From: JAFDZV01 sp964455525
GTDB taxonomy: Bacteria; Bacteroidota; Ignavibacteria; OLB7
Reading direction: 5' to 3'
Length of the DNA stretch: 64,000 nt
Assembly (NCBI GenBank): GCA_964455525.1
Contig: CAYVWR010000001.1
Location: 682,001-746,000 of the forward strand
Part shown: one piece after another, positions 35,010 through 43,930 of the stretch
How positions within the stretch are numbered: the first letter of the stretch is position 1
Layout: each line of letters starts with the position of its first letter
Made by a program: the position numbers and the translations under genes
Notes under the pieces: generated by a model
The model's database searches: none
What the model saw: the letters and a program-made list of their open reading frames with translations, nothing else
Told to the model about the DNA's origin: nothing

Positions 35010-36017
35010 CTATCTGCTCATCTCCAGCATACGGTCCAGCGAGCGGCGCGCACCGGCCATGGTTTCTTCCGGCAGAACGATCTCCGGCGAGCGATTGAGC
35101 ATGCAGAGATAGATTTTCTCCAGGGTGTTCAGCTTCATATACGGACAGTTGTTGCAGTTGCAGCTCTCCTCCTCGGGGGGCGCACCGATGAACACCTTCT
35201 GTGGTGCAAGCTTCTGCATCTGGTGGAGAATCCCCGACTCGGTAGCGACAATAAACGACTCGGCCGGGGACTCCTGAGTGAACTTCAGGAGCGCACTGGT
35301 CGAGCCGACAAAATCGGCACGATCCAGCAGCGACTCCTCGCACTCCGGGTGCGCTATAAGCAGCGCGTTGGGATGGCGATGCCTCAGTTCGATGATCCTG
35401 CGCTGGCTAAAGGTCTCATGCACGATACAGGTGCCCTGCCAGAGCACCATATCCCGCCCGGTCTTCTTCATCAGATACCGTCCCAGGTTCCGATCCGGCG
35501 AGAAGAGGATCTTCTGTTCCGGCGGAATCCTGTTGATGATCTTCTCGGCCGATGAGGATGTTACGATCACATCGCTCAACGCCTTGACATCCGCCGAGCA
35601 GTTGATATAGGTAAGAGCAAGATGGTCCGGGTACATCTGGCGGAACTTCTTGAACGCAGGAGCAGGGCAGCCGGAGGCCAGCGAACAGCCAGCCGCCATG
35701 TCGGGAATCAGTACTTGCCGGGTCGGATTCAGAATCTTGGCGGTTTCGGCCATGAAATGAACGCCGGCAAAGACGATCACATCCGCATCCGTCTCCTGCG
35801 AGCGGCGCGCAAGCTCCAAGGAATCGCCGATGAAGTCGGCGATATCCTGAATCTCCGACTCCTGATAATAATGCGCCAGAAGGATCGCATTCATCTCCTT
35901 CTTCAGACGGGCTATCTCCTCGACCAGATCCAGCCGCAGATTTATCTGGTCGATCGAAAGCAAGCCGGGCGTGGAGGTGGCATCTGCCATCGGCTCCGTA
36001 AACTGAGTCTCGATCAT
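35010..36017 (-). CDS. nadA: Quinolinate synthase
   Basis: Condenses iminoaspartate and dihydroxyacetone phosphate to quinolinate for NAD synthesis, using a [4Fe-4S] cluster. It is 335 residues, of the NadA type without extra domains. Cluster and active-site regions are AILLAHYYQESEIQDIADFIGDSLELAR, DMAAGCSLASGCPAP, WQGTCIVHETFS and the C-terminal CNCNNCPYMKLNTLEKIY. NadB and NadC are not in the window, so the gene is separated from the rest of the pathway. Confidence 0.97.
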   Translation of the reverse strand: MIETQFTEPMADATSTPGLLSIDQINLRLDLVEEIARLKKEMNAILLAHYYQESEIQDIADFIGDSLELARRSQETDADVIVFAGVHFMAETAKILNPTRQVLIPDMAAGCSLASGCPAPAFKKFRQMYPDHLALTYINCSADVKALSDVIVTSSSAEKIINRIPPEQKILFSPDRNLGRYLMKKTGRDMVLWQGTCIVHETFSQRRIIELRHRHPNALLIAHPECEESLLDRADFVGSTSALLKFTQESPAESFIVATESGILHQMQKLAPQKVFIGAPPEEESCNCNNCPYMKLNTLEKIYLCMLNRSPEIVLPEETMAGARRSLDRMLEMSR

Positions 36018-36761
36018 AGAACTACCTCTATCATGATGACATGAACCGGCACCGGCCGAACCGGACGGGCACTACCGTGCATATTAGACAAGCGCTGGCA
36101 GGTACGGGAAATGCAACCACTCTGCCAAAGATACGGCCCTAGAAGGACACAAGGCACCACGCCGGAACGTTCAAAGAACCGGTTGCTCAGCATACGGCAC
36201 AGGAACAGCGATGTTCCAGGCATGCGCATCATAAGCGAGCCGGGCAGATACACTGTAAAAGGATGTGAAAGGAACGTGTGGATGGCAGCAGAACGTGCAA
36301 AAAGCAGCGGGATCTGAAGAAAATCGGGAGAAGCGAGGGCTTGTGTGGTATGTTCTGGAGGTTGAGAAAACAATCGACGGGCGGCGAGGGTGGCGCCCCA
36401 CCGCCCGTGATTGGACTATGCCCGAATGCCTAGCACATAGGGAGGTCCAGACCCATGTGTTTGAAGCCGTTGGTCCGCGATTATCTTTATGAGAGGTCCA
36501 GAATCATAAAAGCGTCGCGGCGACTCGGCAGACGTTGGTTTCCAACAATAACTACATATGCGTCGTTGGAAATGCTTAGCCGGTACGAATATAAAGACTT
36601 TAGTTGTACGAGAGCAACCCGCCTCCAAAAAAAAATTCACCCATCCCCCTTTTTCTCTCCCCAATGGCCGATTTGGAATTGCTACTGCCGTTCGTACCTT
36701 TCATCAGCGCACAAAGCAAGACGATTATCGGGCATCATCGCCCCGACCACTGTAGAACATT
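36018..36761. other. Large gene-free stretch between nadA and the response-regulator gene
   Basis: About 740 bases. Short open frames on both strands lack family character. A Bacteroidota-type promoter is seen near the right end (36672-36702). A run of nine A near 36628 is the only other notable sequence. Confidence 0.5.
36672..36702 (+). promoter_or_regulatory. Bacteroidota-type promoter for the NtrC-family regulator
   Basis: TTTG (36672-36675), 19 bases, then TACCTTTC (36695-36702), one mismatch from TAnnTTTG. The gene starts 60 bases downstream. Confidence 0.6.
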
Positions 36762-38159
36762 ATGCTCAACGACCGATCTGGTTCAACCCCTCCAAAGATC
36801 CTTCTCATAGATGATGATAGAAGCTTTCTGGACACCGTTGCCGAACTGCTGAGACGCTCCGGCTATGATGTCATGACCGCCGAAGGAGGCGGTAAAGGAC
36901 TCGAAGCATTGAGTGCAAACGCCTCCGGCATCGCCCTGGTGCTTCTTGATATGAGAATGCCGGGAATGGACGGCCTTGAAGTGCTTGAACGCATCGTCCG
37001 GTTTCATCCATCCGTTCCAGTTATCATGCTTACCGGCGAGAACTCGATCGACCTTGTAGTGCGTGCCATGAAGGGGGGGGCCACCAACTATATTTATAAG
37101 GGATCAAGCCCGTACGAGCTACTGACCGCCGTAAAGCCGGTTATCGAGCGCAAGATACGGGAAAAGGCCTCGGTCGGCGAGCGCCTGGAGCGATACGGCA
37201 TCGTTGGTGGCAGCCAGACGATCCAGCGCATTCTGAGCGATGCGGAGATGTGCGCCATGTCCATGATATCGGTGCTGATAACCGGAGAGACAGGGTCCGG
37301 CAAGGATCTCCTGGCACACGCCATCCATATGATGAGCGCTCGCAAGGCAAAGCCCTTTGTGGTGCTCGATGTGCCGAACATACCGGCCACGATGTTCGAG
37401 AGCGAGCTTTTTGGCCATACCAGAGGCGCATTCACCGGGGCGACCGATGCCAAAACAGGCATGGTGCAGGCAGCCGACGGCGGCACCCTGTTTCTTGATG
37501 AGATCGGGGAGTTCCCGATCGAGCTCCAGGCGAAGTTCCTTCGTGTGCTCGACAGCCAGACCGTCAGGAAACTGGGATCGGTGACGGCGGAGAACGTCGA
37601 TATCAGGATCATCTCGGCAACCAACCGTAATCTTCTGGAAGCGGTACGGGAACGGCAGTTCCGCGAGGATCTGCTGTATCGGCTGCGGGGCATCGAGCTT
37701 CATATACCGCCGCTCCGTGAGCGGAAGGAGGATATACGGCCGCTGGCATTGCACTTCCTTCAGGAATTCGCCACAAAAAACAGCCTTCCGGGGAAACGGC
37801 TTTCGGACTCGGCGGTGGATCTTCTGGAACGTCAGCGATGGCCTGGAAATATCCGGGAGCTGCGCCGTGCCATGGAGGCGGCAGTGGTGATGTCGCAGGG
37901 GGAGCAGATCGAGCATACCGACGTGGCACGAGTGCTTGAACGTGCCGACCCGTTCCGTCCGAGCGAGGTGACCATAGTACAGGATTACAATGATGTGCAG
38001 ATGCTGGCCAAGCAGACGAAGAAGGATGAGCTGATCAAGATTCTGGATCGCAACGACTGGAACATCACACGCGCAGCGGCCGAGCTTGACATCGACCGTT
38101 CGACCCTTTCAAAGCAGATGAAGAACCTTGGCATCAACAAACCCAAGCTTCGTCTGTAG
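36762..38159 (+). CDS. NtrC-family sigma-54-dependent response regulator
   Basis: A 465-residue activator: receiver domain (residues 12-125; acidic pocket DDD near 17-19, phospho-acceptor D63 in LVLLDMRMPGMDG); AAA+ domain with Walker A GETGSGK (175-181), the sigma-54-contacting GAFTGA loop intact (222-227) and Walker B GGTLFLDEIGE; and a Fis-type HTH at the C-terminus (WNITRAAAELDIDRSTLSKQMKNLGI). All motifs needed for enhancer-dependent activation are present. No partner kinase is adjacent. The receiver's conserved Lys is in YIYKGSSPYE. Confidence 0.95.
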   Translation: MLNDRSGSTPPKILLIDDDRSFLDTVAELLRRSGYDVMTAEGGGKGLEALSANASGIALVLLDMRMPGMDGLEVLERIVRFHPSVPVIMLTGENSIDLVVRAMKGGATNYIYKGSSPYELLTAVKPVIERKIREKASVGERLERYGIVGGSQTIQRILSDAEMCAMSMISVLITGETGSGKDLLAHAIHMMSARKAKPFVVLDVPNIPATMFESELFGHTRGAFTGATDAKTGMVQAADGGTLFLDEIGEFPIELQAKFLRVLDSQTVRKLGSVTAENVDIRIISATNRNLLEAVRERQFREDLLYRLRGIELHIPPLRERKEDIRPLALHFLQEFATKNSLPGKRLSDSAVDLLERQRWPGNIRELRRAMEAAVVMSQGEQIEHTDVARVLERADPFRPSEVTIVQDYNDVQMLAKQTKKDELIKILDRNDWNITRAAAELDIDRSTLSKQMKNLGINKPKLRL

Positions 38160-38179
38160 AAGTCTTTTCACTGCAACGT

Positions 38180-38219
38180 AAAGCGGGCACCCATAGAGAA
38201 GGCGCCCGCTTTGGGTTTT
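38180..38219 (+). terminator. Rho-independent terminator after the NtrC-family gene
   Basis: Nine-base-pair stem (38180-38188 with 38204-38212), 15-nt loop, then GGGTTTTC. It lies 20 bases after the stop codon and before the convergent small membrane protein gene. Confidence 0.75.
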
Positions 38220-38245
38220 CTATCATCGGCAAGCCATCGCACGCC

Positions 38246-38509
38246 TCAGCGATCGCGGCGGAGGATGCCAATGGCTCTCAGCAGTATGATCAGGACCACC
38301 GCACCGCCAAGACTGACAAGGAATCCCATCAGCGATAGCCCCTCCTGAACCTTGAGGCCAAGTCTTATCGCGAGCCAGCTCCCGAGCGCGGCGCCGATCA
38401 CACCGATCACGATATTCCAGAGACATCCCATCTGATCGTTGGTCTTTGCAATAATGCTTGCCAGCCAGCCAACGATCGCTCCAACGACAATGCTTGTGAT
38501 AAGTCCCAT
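38246..38509 (-). CDS. GlsB/YeaQ/YmgE-family small stress membrane protein
   Basis: An 87-residue protein with three hydrophobic helices and the family pattern: GLITSIVVGAIVGWLASIIAK, then CLWNIVIGVIGAALGSWLA and a last helix ending in basic ILRRDR. Members are induced by stress and starvation; the biochemical role is unknown. AAGGA precedes the chosen ATG by about 9 bases; the longer frame from 38578 is not favoured. Confidence 0.9.
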   Translation of the reverse strand: MGLITSIVVGAIVGWLASIIAKTNDQMGCLWNIVIGVIGAALGSWLAIRLGLKVQEGLSLMGFLVSLGGAVVLIILLRAIGILRRDR

Positions 38510-38619
38510 ACGACACATTCCTTGATAAGGAGTTGTATTTCCGACCAGGAACACAAACGGCGTTCCAACCGGCCCCATTCATCTCTCCCGATCCGGCACC
38601 GAAGGCAATGGCGAACGGT

Positions 38620-38979
38620 TCAGACATCCCTCTGACCGAACTTCCGTACCGTTGCAACGAGACTTTTGTTGCTGAACGGTTTGGCAAGCAGCCCATCGGC
38701 ACAGGCATCGTCTACAAGCTCGGCCCCATCCTGATCGGCCGTCATCAGCACAACCGGAATATGAGTGGTTGCGGCATTCAACTTCAACTGCATACAGGCT
38801 TCGATGCCATCAAGCTGGGGGAGCCGTACATCCATCAAGATAACGGATGGCCCCCACTCTTCGGCGATTGCGAAACAGCGGCCATCATCCGCCGCACAAA
38901 CCTCCATCCCTTCACGCTCCAGTATCATGCGTGTAACCGTCACGATGGACTGGTTGTCTTCTACGATCAGAACCCTCAT
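38620..38979 (-). CDS. Single-domain response regulator (receiver only)
   Basis: A 119-residue stand-alone receiver: acidic pair in VLIVEDNQ, phosphorylation site D50 in VILMDVRLPQLDG, the conserved Thr in VVLMTADQDG and the Lys in GLLAKPFSN. It has no output domain, so it works as a phosphorelay or protein-binding switch of the CheY/DivK type. It lies 110 bases upstream of the stress membrane protein on the same strand. The partner kinase is unknown. Confidence 0.92.
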   Translation of the reverse strand: MRVLIVEDNQSIVTVTRMILEREGMEVCAADDGRCFAIAEEWGPSVILMDVRLPQLDGIEACMQLKLNAATTHIPVVLMTADQDGAELVDDACADGLLAKPFSNKSLVATVRKFGQRDV

Positions 38980-39150
38980 GGTATCGTTTCCATCCTTGCT
39001 TAGTGTTCCGTCCCAGTGGGTATGATACCTCTTGTTCATCAAACATCGTGCGGGAGAACTGAAGAAACCATCATCCGGCACGATCGGGCATCAACGATAC
39101 ATTGAATCGGATGAACGCACTTCCGCCAATGAGCCGTAGTTTTGCACAGA

Positions 39151-40266
39151 ATGAATATACTCGTCATCAACTGGCAGGACTGGACAAATCCCCTCTCGGG
39201 TGGGGCAGAGGTCCATCTGCACGAAACCTTTAAACGCGTTGTGGCCCTGGGGCACAAGGTTACCGTCTTCTGCTCCACCTTTCCGGGTGCCCCGGAGGAG
39301 GAGATGATCGACGGGATCAGAATCGTTCGCAAAGGATCGCGCAATACCTTCAACTTCATCGTGCCGTGGTATTATCTCTCCAAATTACGGCACGAGAACT
39401 TCGATGTCGTTGTCGACGATCTCAACAAGATCCCGTTCTACACACCGTTGTATGTACGGCGTCCGCTCGTTGGGCTGAGCCATCACTTCTTCGGCACATC
39501 CATCTTCCGTGAGGCTGGGCCGATCGCCGGAAGTTATGTATACCTTGCAGAGGAACTTGTGGACTTCTTCTATAAGAAGATCCCATTCCTGGTCGTCTCG
39601 CAGTCTACACTGGATGAATTTGTTGCACGTGGCTTTCGTCGCGAGAACTTCACCCTTGCTCTGAACTCCATCGACCATAGCCGTCTTCACCCCACCGGCG
39701 TTCCAAAATCAGCGCATCCGACGGTGGGATACTTTGGCAGGTTGAAGCGATACAAGAGCGTGGATCATATTGTAACATCGTTTGCACGGATACGCAGACA
39801 GATGCCGGATGCTGAACTGGTTATCATCGGACGGGGGGATTTTCGCCCGGAACTGGAGCGGCTCGCCGGTGAGCTTGGCGTGGCCGATGCCACCCGGTTC
39901 ACCGGGTTTGTCTCCGATGAGGAGAAACAACGTCTGCTTCAGGAACTCTGGGTGGTCGTCAACCCTTCAATGAAGGAGGGATGGGGCATCGTCAATGTGG
40001 AGGCAAATGCCTGCGGCACCCCAGCGATTGCAGCCGATAGCCCCGGCCTTCGCGACTCGGTGCAGGATGGCCGTACGGGATTTCTTTACCCCTATGGTGA
40101 TATCGACGCTCTTACCGAGCGGCTGCTTCTTGTCCTGCGCGATCAGGACCTGCGGGAGCGTTTACGTGCCGGGGCGATGGAGTTTGCCACGGGCATCACC
40201 TGGGAGGATACCGCCCGTGCCACCGTGGAGGTGCTTGAGGCGGCCGTTGCAGCACGCCGACGATAA
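39151..40266 (+). CDS. Glycosyltransferase family 4
   Basis: A GT-B fold glycosyltransferase of 371 residues. The N-terminal acceptor domain has WTNPLSGGAEVHLHETFKRVVALGHKVTVF, the usual GG loop of GT4. The donor-binding domain has GRLKRYKSVDHIVTSF and the EX7E motif in PSMKEGWGIVNVEANACGTPAIA. It transfers an activated sugar, probably onto a lipid or polysaccharide acceptor at the inner face of the membrane. ATG 39151 is chosen; a TAGTTTTG motif resembling a -7 box lies just 6 bases upstream. It is followed at 38 bases by the sirtuin gene. Confidence 0.92.
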   Translation: MNILVINWQDWTNPLSGGAEVHLHETFKRVVALGHKVTVFCSTFPGAPEEEMIDGIRIVRKGSRNTFNFIVPWYYLSKLRHENFDVVVDDLNKIPFYTPLYVRRPLVGLSHHFFGTSIFREAGPIAGSYVYLAEELVDFFYKKIPFLVVSQSTLDEFVARGFRRENFTLALNSIDHSRLHPTGVPKSAHPTVGYFGRLKRYKSVDHIVTSFARIRRQMPDAELVIIGRGDFRPELERLAGELGVADATRFTGFVSDEEKQRLLQELWVVVNPSMKEGWGIVNVEANACGTPAIAADSPGLRDSVQDGRTGFLYPYGDIDALTERLLLVLRDQDLRERLRAGAMEFATGITWEDTARATVEVLEAAVAARRR

Positions 40267-40303
40267 CAAGCAGAGCATCCGCAACAGGCATGCACAGAGC
40301 AGT

Positions 40304-41059
40304 ATGGAACCAACGATCAGCAGAACGCTTCTGGAACGGCTGGCAAACGCACGGCTGGTGGTGGCATTTACAGGCGCGGGCATCTCGGCAGAAAGCGGTA
40401 TCGCCACCTTTCGGACCAACGATGGGCTGTGGACGAAATTCAGGCCAGAGGAGCTGGCAAATGTGGATGCCTTCCTTGCCAACCCCGATCTTGTCTGGAG
40501 ATGGTATCAGGCGCGGCGGGAGGTTATCCTGAATGCCGCGCCGAATGCCGGCCACCTCGCGATCGCCGAGCTGGAACGCCTTGTGCCGAAGGTGCCTGTA
40601 ATCACGCAGAACATCGATGGGCTTCACGGACAGGCCGGATCGGCGGAGGTAGTGGAACTGCATGGCAGCATCAGAAAAAATTTCTGCCAGAACTGCGGCA
40701 GGCGTTACGACGATCAACGGCTGCTGACGGTTGCGAAGGTGCAGGAATGCGGATGTGGTGGCAAGATCCGCCCCGATGTTGTATGGTTCGGCGAGATGCT
40801 CCCGGCGAACGCCATGATGATGGCGGAACGCTACGCCCAACAGGCAAACGTCTTCTTCTCGATCGGAACATCGGCACTGGTGTATCCTGCCGCCGGTCTG
40901 CCGTTGCTTGCCAGAGAATCGGGAGCATATGTCGTGGAAATCAACCCGGAACAGACCCCTATCACCCGGCACATGCATGAATCGATTCGCGCAACCAGCG
41001 GAACGGTTATGCCGATGATCGTGCGAGAGCTGGAGAAGGTCCGCCCCAGCAGAACATAA
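40304..41059 (+). CDS. SIR2-family NAD-dependent deacylase (sirtuin class III type)
   Basis: A 251-residue sirtuin. NAD-binding GAGISAESGIATFR begins at residue 24; TQNIDGLH is at 101-108; the catalytic histidine is H120 in VELHG. The zinc site is four cysteines (FCQNCG and ECGCGGKIRP, the second pair tighter than the usual CxxC). The sequence WRWYQARR contains the Tyr-x-x-Arg motif (Y68, R71) that in SIRT5/CobB-type sirtuins binds acidic acyl groups, so desuccinylase/demalonylase activity is likely. It follows the glycosyltransferase on the same strand. Confidence 0.93.
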   Translation: MEPTISRTLLERLANARLVVAFTGAGISAESGIATFRTNDGLWTKFRPEELANVDAFLANPDLVWRWYQARREVILNAAPNAGHLAIAELERLVPKVPVITQNIDGLHGQAGSAEVVELHGSIRKNFCQNCGRRYDDQRLLTVAKVQECGCGGKIRPDVVWFGEMLPANAMMMAERYAQQANVFFSIGTSALVYPAAGLPLLARESGAYVVEINPEQTPITRHMHESIRATSGTVMPMIVRELEKVRPSRT

Positions 41060-41090
41060 ACCACAGAAATTCACTACGACCCGACGCCCT

Positions 41091-41984
41091 ATGATCGCTC
41101 CTGCAAACAGCCTATGCGCCCGCTCGCCCGGAATAGCACGCCGTCTGCTTATGGCCCTATGGTCGCTGACACTGCTGCTTGCGGTCGGATGCGAGCCGGC
41201 GCAGCACAGAAAGGAACCCACGCACCTGCCAGCCAAGCTCCTGCTTGTTGCGGATTCTTCCCTGCGCGAGCCTCTCAATGAGATTGAGCGGGACATCGAG
41301 AACAGCGACTCCACGCTACGCTTTTCCGTGACGTTTGCCAGCCACGATGAGATGAGAGCCGCAGCCGATTCCGGCAGGTTCGACCTCCTGCTCTATACTG
41401 ATACCGGCAACGATCCGCAGCTTATACGAGGGAGCGAGGATTCCACGTACGGACCGGATCAGACGATGCTGGTGGCGGGCGAGCCGCTGGTGGTAGTGGT
41501 CGCGCACGACTCCCGGCTGCCCCTTATATCCATACGCGATCTGGCCGCCCTCCCATCCACACGCATTGCCATACTTGAACAACCAGCCCTTGAGGCCCGG
41601 CTGGCGGAAGAGGCGCTTGGTAGAAACGGGTTATGGCGTACGCTTGAACACCGTCGGCTGCTGGCCAGAGACAGCCGCGATGTGATCGACATGATCACGG
41701 ATGCTCGCGCCGATGCTGGCATCATACGAGGAAGCGAAGCACGACGTTTCGATGCACGGGTGAGAATCGTTGATACGCTCCGATCCCCTTCTCCCACGGC
41801 TGATCCTGGGATAAACCCCTATATCCGCTACCGGATCGCGGCACTCTCCCACCTACAGGATAACACGGCGGCACGCCGTCTGCTGGAGCAGTTTATTCAC
41901 CCGGATAACCAGCGGATATTCAGCCATTACGGGTTCACCCGGCGCGATTCCATGCTGCCACGGGAGATGCGAAGAGCGAAGTAG
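41091..41984 (+). CDS. ModA-like substrate-binding lipoprotein
   Basis: A 297-residue protein with a lipoprotein signal (LLMALWSLTLLLAVGC) and a mature part resembling molybdate/tungstate-type periplasmic binding proteins: LLLVADSSLREPLNEIERD, then ASHDEMRAAADSGRFDLLLYT and a C-terminal FIHPDNQRIFSHYGFTRRD. No ABC permease or ATPase gene is nearby, so transport is not proven; it may be a sensor or an orphan binding protein. ATG 41091 gives an n-region before the signal helix; a start at 41151 is also possible. Confidence 0.78.
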   Translation: MIAPANSLCARSPGIARRLLMALWSLTLLLAVGCEPAQHRKEPTHLPAKLLLVADSSLREPLNEIERDIENSDSTLRFSVTFASHDEMRAAADSGRFDLLLYTDTGNDPQLIRGSEDSTYGPDQTMLVAGEPLVVVVAHDSRLPLISIRDLAALPSTRIAILEQPALEARLAEEALGRNGLWRTLEHRRLLARDSRDVIDMITDARADAGIIRGSEARRFDARVRIVDTLRSPSPTADPGINPYIRYRIAALSHLQDNTAARRLLEQFIHPDNQRIFSHYGFTRRDSMLPREMRRAK

Positions 41985-42001
41985 GAGATACGGGCAAGCA
42001 A

Positions 42002-42031
42002 GGGGGGCGGGGAATATATTCCCCGCCCCCC
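42002..42031. terminator. Strong G+C hairpin between convergent genes
   Basis: Near-perfect palindrome (42002-42015 with 42018-42031) of a G6-C-G4 arm and its complement. No T tract on either side. It lies between the ModA-like gene and the agmatinase-family gene and probably stops transcription from both. Confidence 0.65.
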
Positions 42032-42067
42032 TACGGACCATTCCGCACACTATCACGCATTGGATTT

Positions 42068-43033
42068 TCAGCCTTCGGCCGGAGCCAACACAGCCATATC
42101 CGGTGCGTTCAGACGAGGATACGCCGGAATCCGCTCGGCAAATGCATAATTCAGCATCTTGTACACCAGCCGCGCCGCAAGCAGATTGGGATGGGCAAGC
42201 CCCTTCATCGGCGCCAGCTCCACAACATCGAATCCTACGATCGTTCGCCCTGACATAATCAGCGTCCGAAAGACATCGAGCGTTTCCGCGTAGAGAAACC
42301 CATCGGGTTCCGGCGTGCCGGTAGCCGGCATGATAGCCGGATCGAAATAATCGACATCGAAGGTAACATAGACCTCCTGGCCGAGCGTATCCACAACCGA
42401 ACGCTGCCACTGCTCGCCATGCACACCACGACGGAGCGCGTTGGCATAGAACGTCTTCACCCCTCGCTCCTTTATAAACTCCGCCTCCTCGCGGCACTGT
42501 GCCCTGATCCCCACCTGGGTGATCTTCTCGGGATTCATCCGTTCGGCAACTCTGGCTGCAAACGATGCATGGGAATATCGAGACCCTTCGTAGCTATCGC
42601 GCAGATCGGAATGTGCATCGAAGTGGAGCAGGCTCATCGTCGGATACCGTTCCAGATGGGCCAGAATAGGAGCGGTGGAGATGGTATGCTCGCCGCCAAG
42701 CGTTACAACAAACTTCCCCATGCCTATCAGCGTAGAGACCTCGCGCGCGATCTGGTCGAGCGCATCCTGATCGACATTCTTACCGAAATCGAGCGGGCGG
42801 AGCGTTGTAATTCCCAGATCGAAACAGAGTTCCCGCTCGAACTCATCATCATAAAATTCCACATACGCGGACGCATCCAGGATAGCTCCTGGCCCCTTGG
42901 CCGCCCCGCCCCCATAGCTGACGGTGTGTTCGTATGGGGCCGATACAATGGCGATACGCGACTCCGAGAGCGAGGAATGCCTGCTCTCGATCGCCAGGAA
43001 ATTCTTCTTATGTCCGAGCGTCTTCATGCTCAC
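42068..43033 (-). CDS. Agmatinase/arginase-family ureohydrolase
   Basis: A 321-residue binuclear manganese enzyme that releases urea from a guanidino substrate. All metal motifs are present: GGEHTIS, LLHFDAHSDLRDSY, SHASF and TFDVDYFDPA, with GFDVVELAPM near the end. Bacterial proteins of this type are mainly agmatinases (putrescine synthesis), though other guanidino compounds are possible. The start is GTG at 43033, with GGAG 10 bases upstream, or ATG at 43027. It is divergent from the Spy-like gene. Confidence 0.93.
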   Translation of the reverse strand: MSMKTLGHKKNFLAIESRHSSLSESRIAIVSAPYEHTVSYGGGAAKGPGAILDASAYVEFYDDEFERELCFDLGITTLRPLDFGKNVDQDALDQIAREVSTLIGMGKFVVTLGGEHTISTAPILAHLERYPTMSLLHFDAHSDLRDSYEGSRYSHASFAARVAERMNPEKITQVGIRAQCREEAEFIKERGVKTFYANALRRGVHGEQWQRSVVDTLGQEVYVTFDVDYFDPAIMPATGTPEPDGFLYAETLDVFRTLIMSGRTIVGFDVVELAPMKGLAHPNLLAARLVYKMLNYAFAERIPAYPRLNAPDMAVLAPAEG

Positions 43034-43219
43034 GTCGTTATGTCTCCGATAGATGAATGATGAGTCGGCGAACGGCCCGAATCAACTCTAAAAAAATTTC
43101 TCCCCCCCGCTTTAAACTCCCGCCAGGAGCCTCTGTCATACCCCACGAAAGTAACAAGAACGCAGCACGGCATCGCAACTCCTAGTACCCAGCGGCTGTG
43201 CACTGATTCAGATCACTTA

Positions 43220-43227
43220 TAACTTTG
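43220..43227 (+). promoter_or_regulatory. Bacteroidota -7 box upstream of Spy-like gene
   Basis: TAACTTTG matches TAnnTTTG exactly. A weak -33 box TGTG lies 19 bases upstream. The start codon is 14 bases downstream, implying a very short leader. Confidence 0.45.
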
Positions 43228-43241
43228 GAGTTAGGCTCAAT

Positions 43242-43712
43242 ATGACCAAGAATTTTGTAACCCGCGCCCTTGTCCTGGTAGGACTGCTTGCTGCAACTGC
43301 AACCGCTAGCTTTGCCCAGACTGCGGTCACCTCGAAGGTCCGCCGTGTAGCCGTCGACAAGGAGAACCAGCAGCCGGTTGCAGCCAGCACGGTGATCCTC
43401 AGCAAAGCAAGCTCGCTGAATCTGACCGCCGAACAGCAGGCACAGATCGCCGCGATGGATAAGGAAGTAGCAGCTCTTCATTCCGAGCGTACCCGCCTGT
43501 GGTCAGAGTATCGTGCCCTGACTGCTCGCCCGGACTTCAACGATCAGATGGCAGAGAAGGAGGCAGCGCCGAGAATGCAGCGTATCGTTCAGATCAACGC
43601 CCAGCTCGCTCCGCTTGCCGAGAAGCAGGAGAGCCGTATCGCTTCGATCCTCAACTCGTCGCAGCGTTCCCAGCTTGCGCAGATGGTCTCGGCCGTTCGC
43701 ACCAAGCTCTAA
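43242..43712 (+). CDS. Secreted Spy/CpxP-like (LTxxQ) periplasmic protein
   Basis: A 156-residue protein with a classic signal peptide (TKNFVTRALVLVGLLAATATASFAQ, cleavage after SFA). The mature helical part has two LTxxQ-like elements (NLTAEQQAQIAAMD and ILNSSQRSQLAQM), the hallmark of the Spy/CpxP stress-chaperone family. It may bind unfolded periplasmic proteins or metal. No cognate sensor kinase is adjacent. Confidence 0.82.
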   Translation: MTKNFVTRALVLVGLLAATATASFAQTAVTSKVRRVAVDKENQQPVAASTVILSKASSLNLTAEQQAQIAAMDKEVAALHSERTRLWSEYRALTARPDFNDQMAEKEAAPRMQRIVQINAQLAPLAEKQESRIASILNSSQRSQLAQMVSAVRTKL

Positions 43713-43767
43713 TCCGCAGAGGCCATACACGGACCATGTAGAACTACACGAGCACAGGCTCGCGACC

Positions 43768-43804
43768 ATGCCCCGGTTCCAAAAAGGACCGGGGCATTTT
43801 TATT
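43768..43804 (+). terminator. Rho-independent terminator after Spy-like gene
   Basis: Stem of about 12 bp with one bulge (43768-43780 with 43786-43797), loop AAAAA, then TTTTTATT. It also faces the convergent topoisomerase gene and could act both ways. Confidence 0.85.
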
Positions 43805-43930
43805 ATAACATCGCATATCTCTGAAGATCCTGGCTATCCGTTAAACATGGCCACAGCAGCCATACGCTATAGGAAAAACGGGCTGAATATGGTGGCTCTC
43901 ACCATCCTGTGCCTTGGCCTAAGAGATGCT

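Noticed and set aside
36111..36317. 68-codon open frame upstream of the response regulator
   Set aside because: Short, no ribosome-binding site, no similarity and no codon pattern like its neighbours.
39137..39144. TAGTTTTG as promoter of the glycosyltransferase gene
   Set aside because: It matches the -7 box but has no -33 box at the right spacing and would make an almost leaderless RNA; kept only as a remark.
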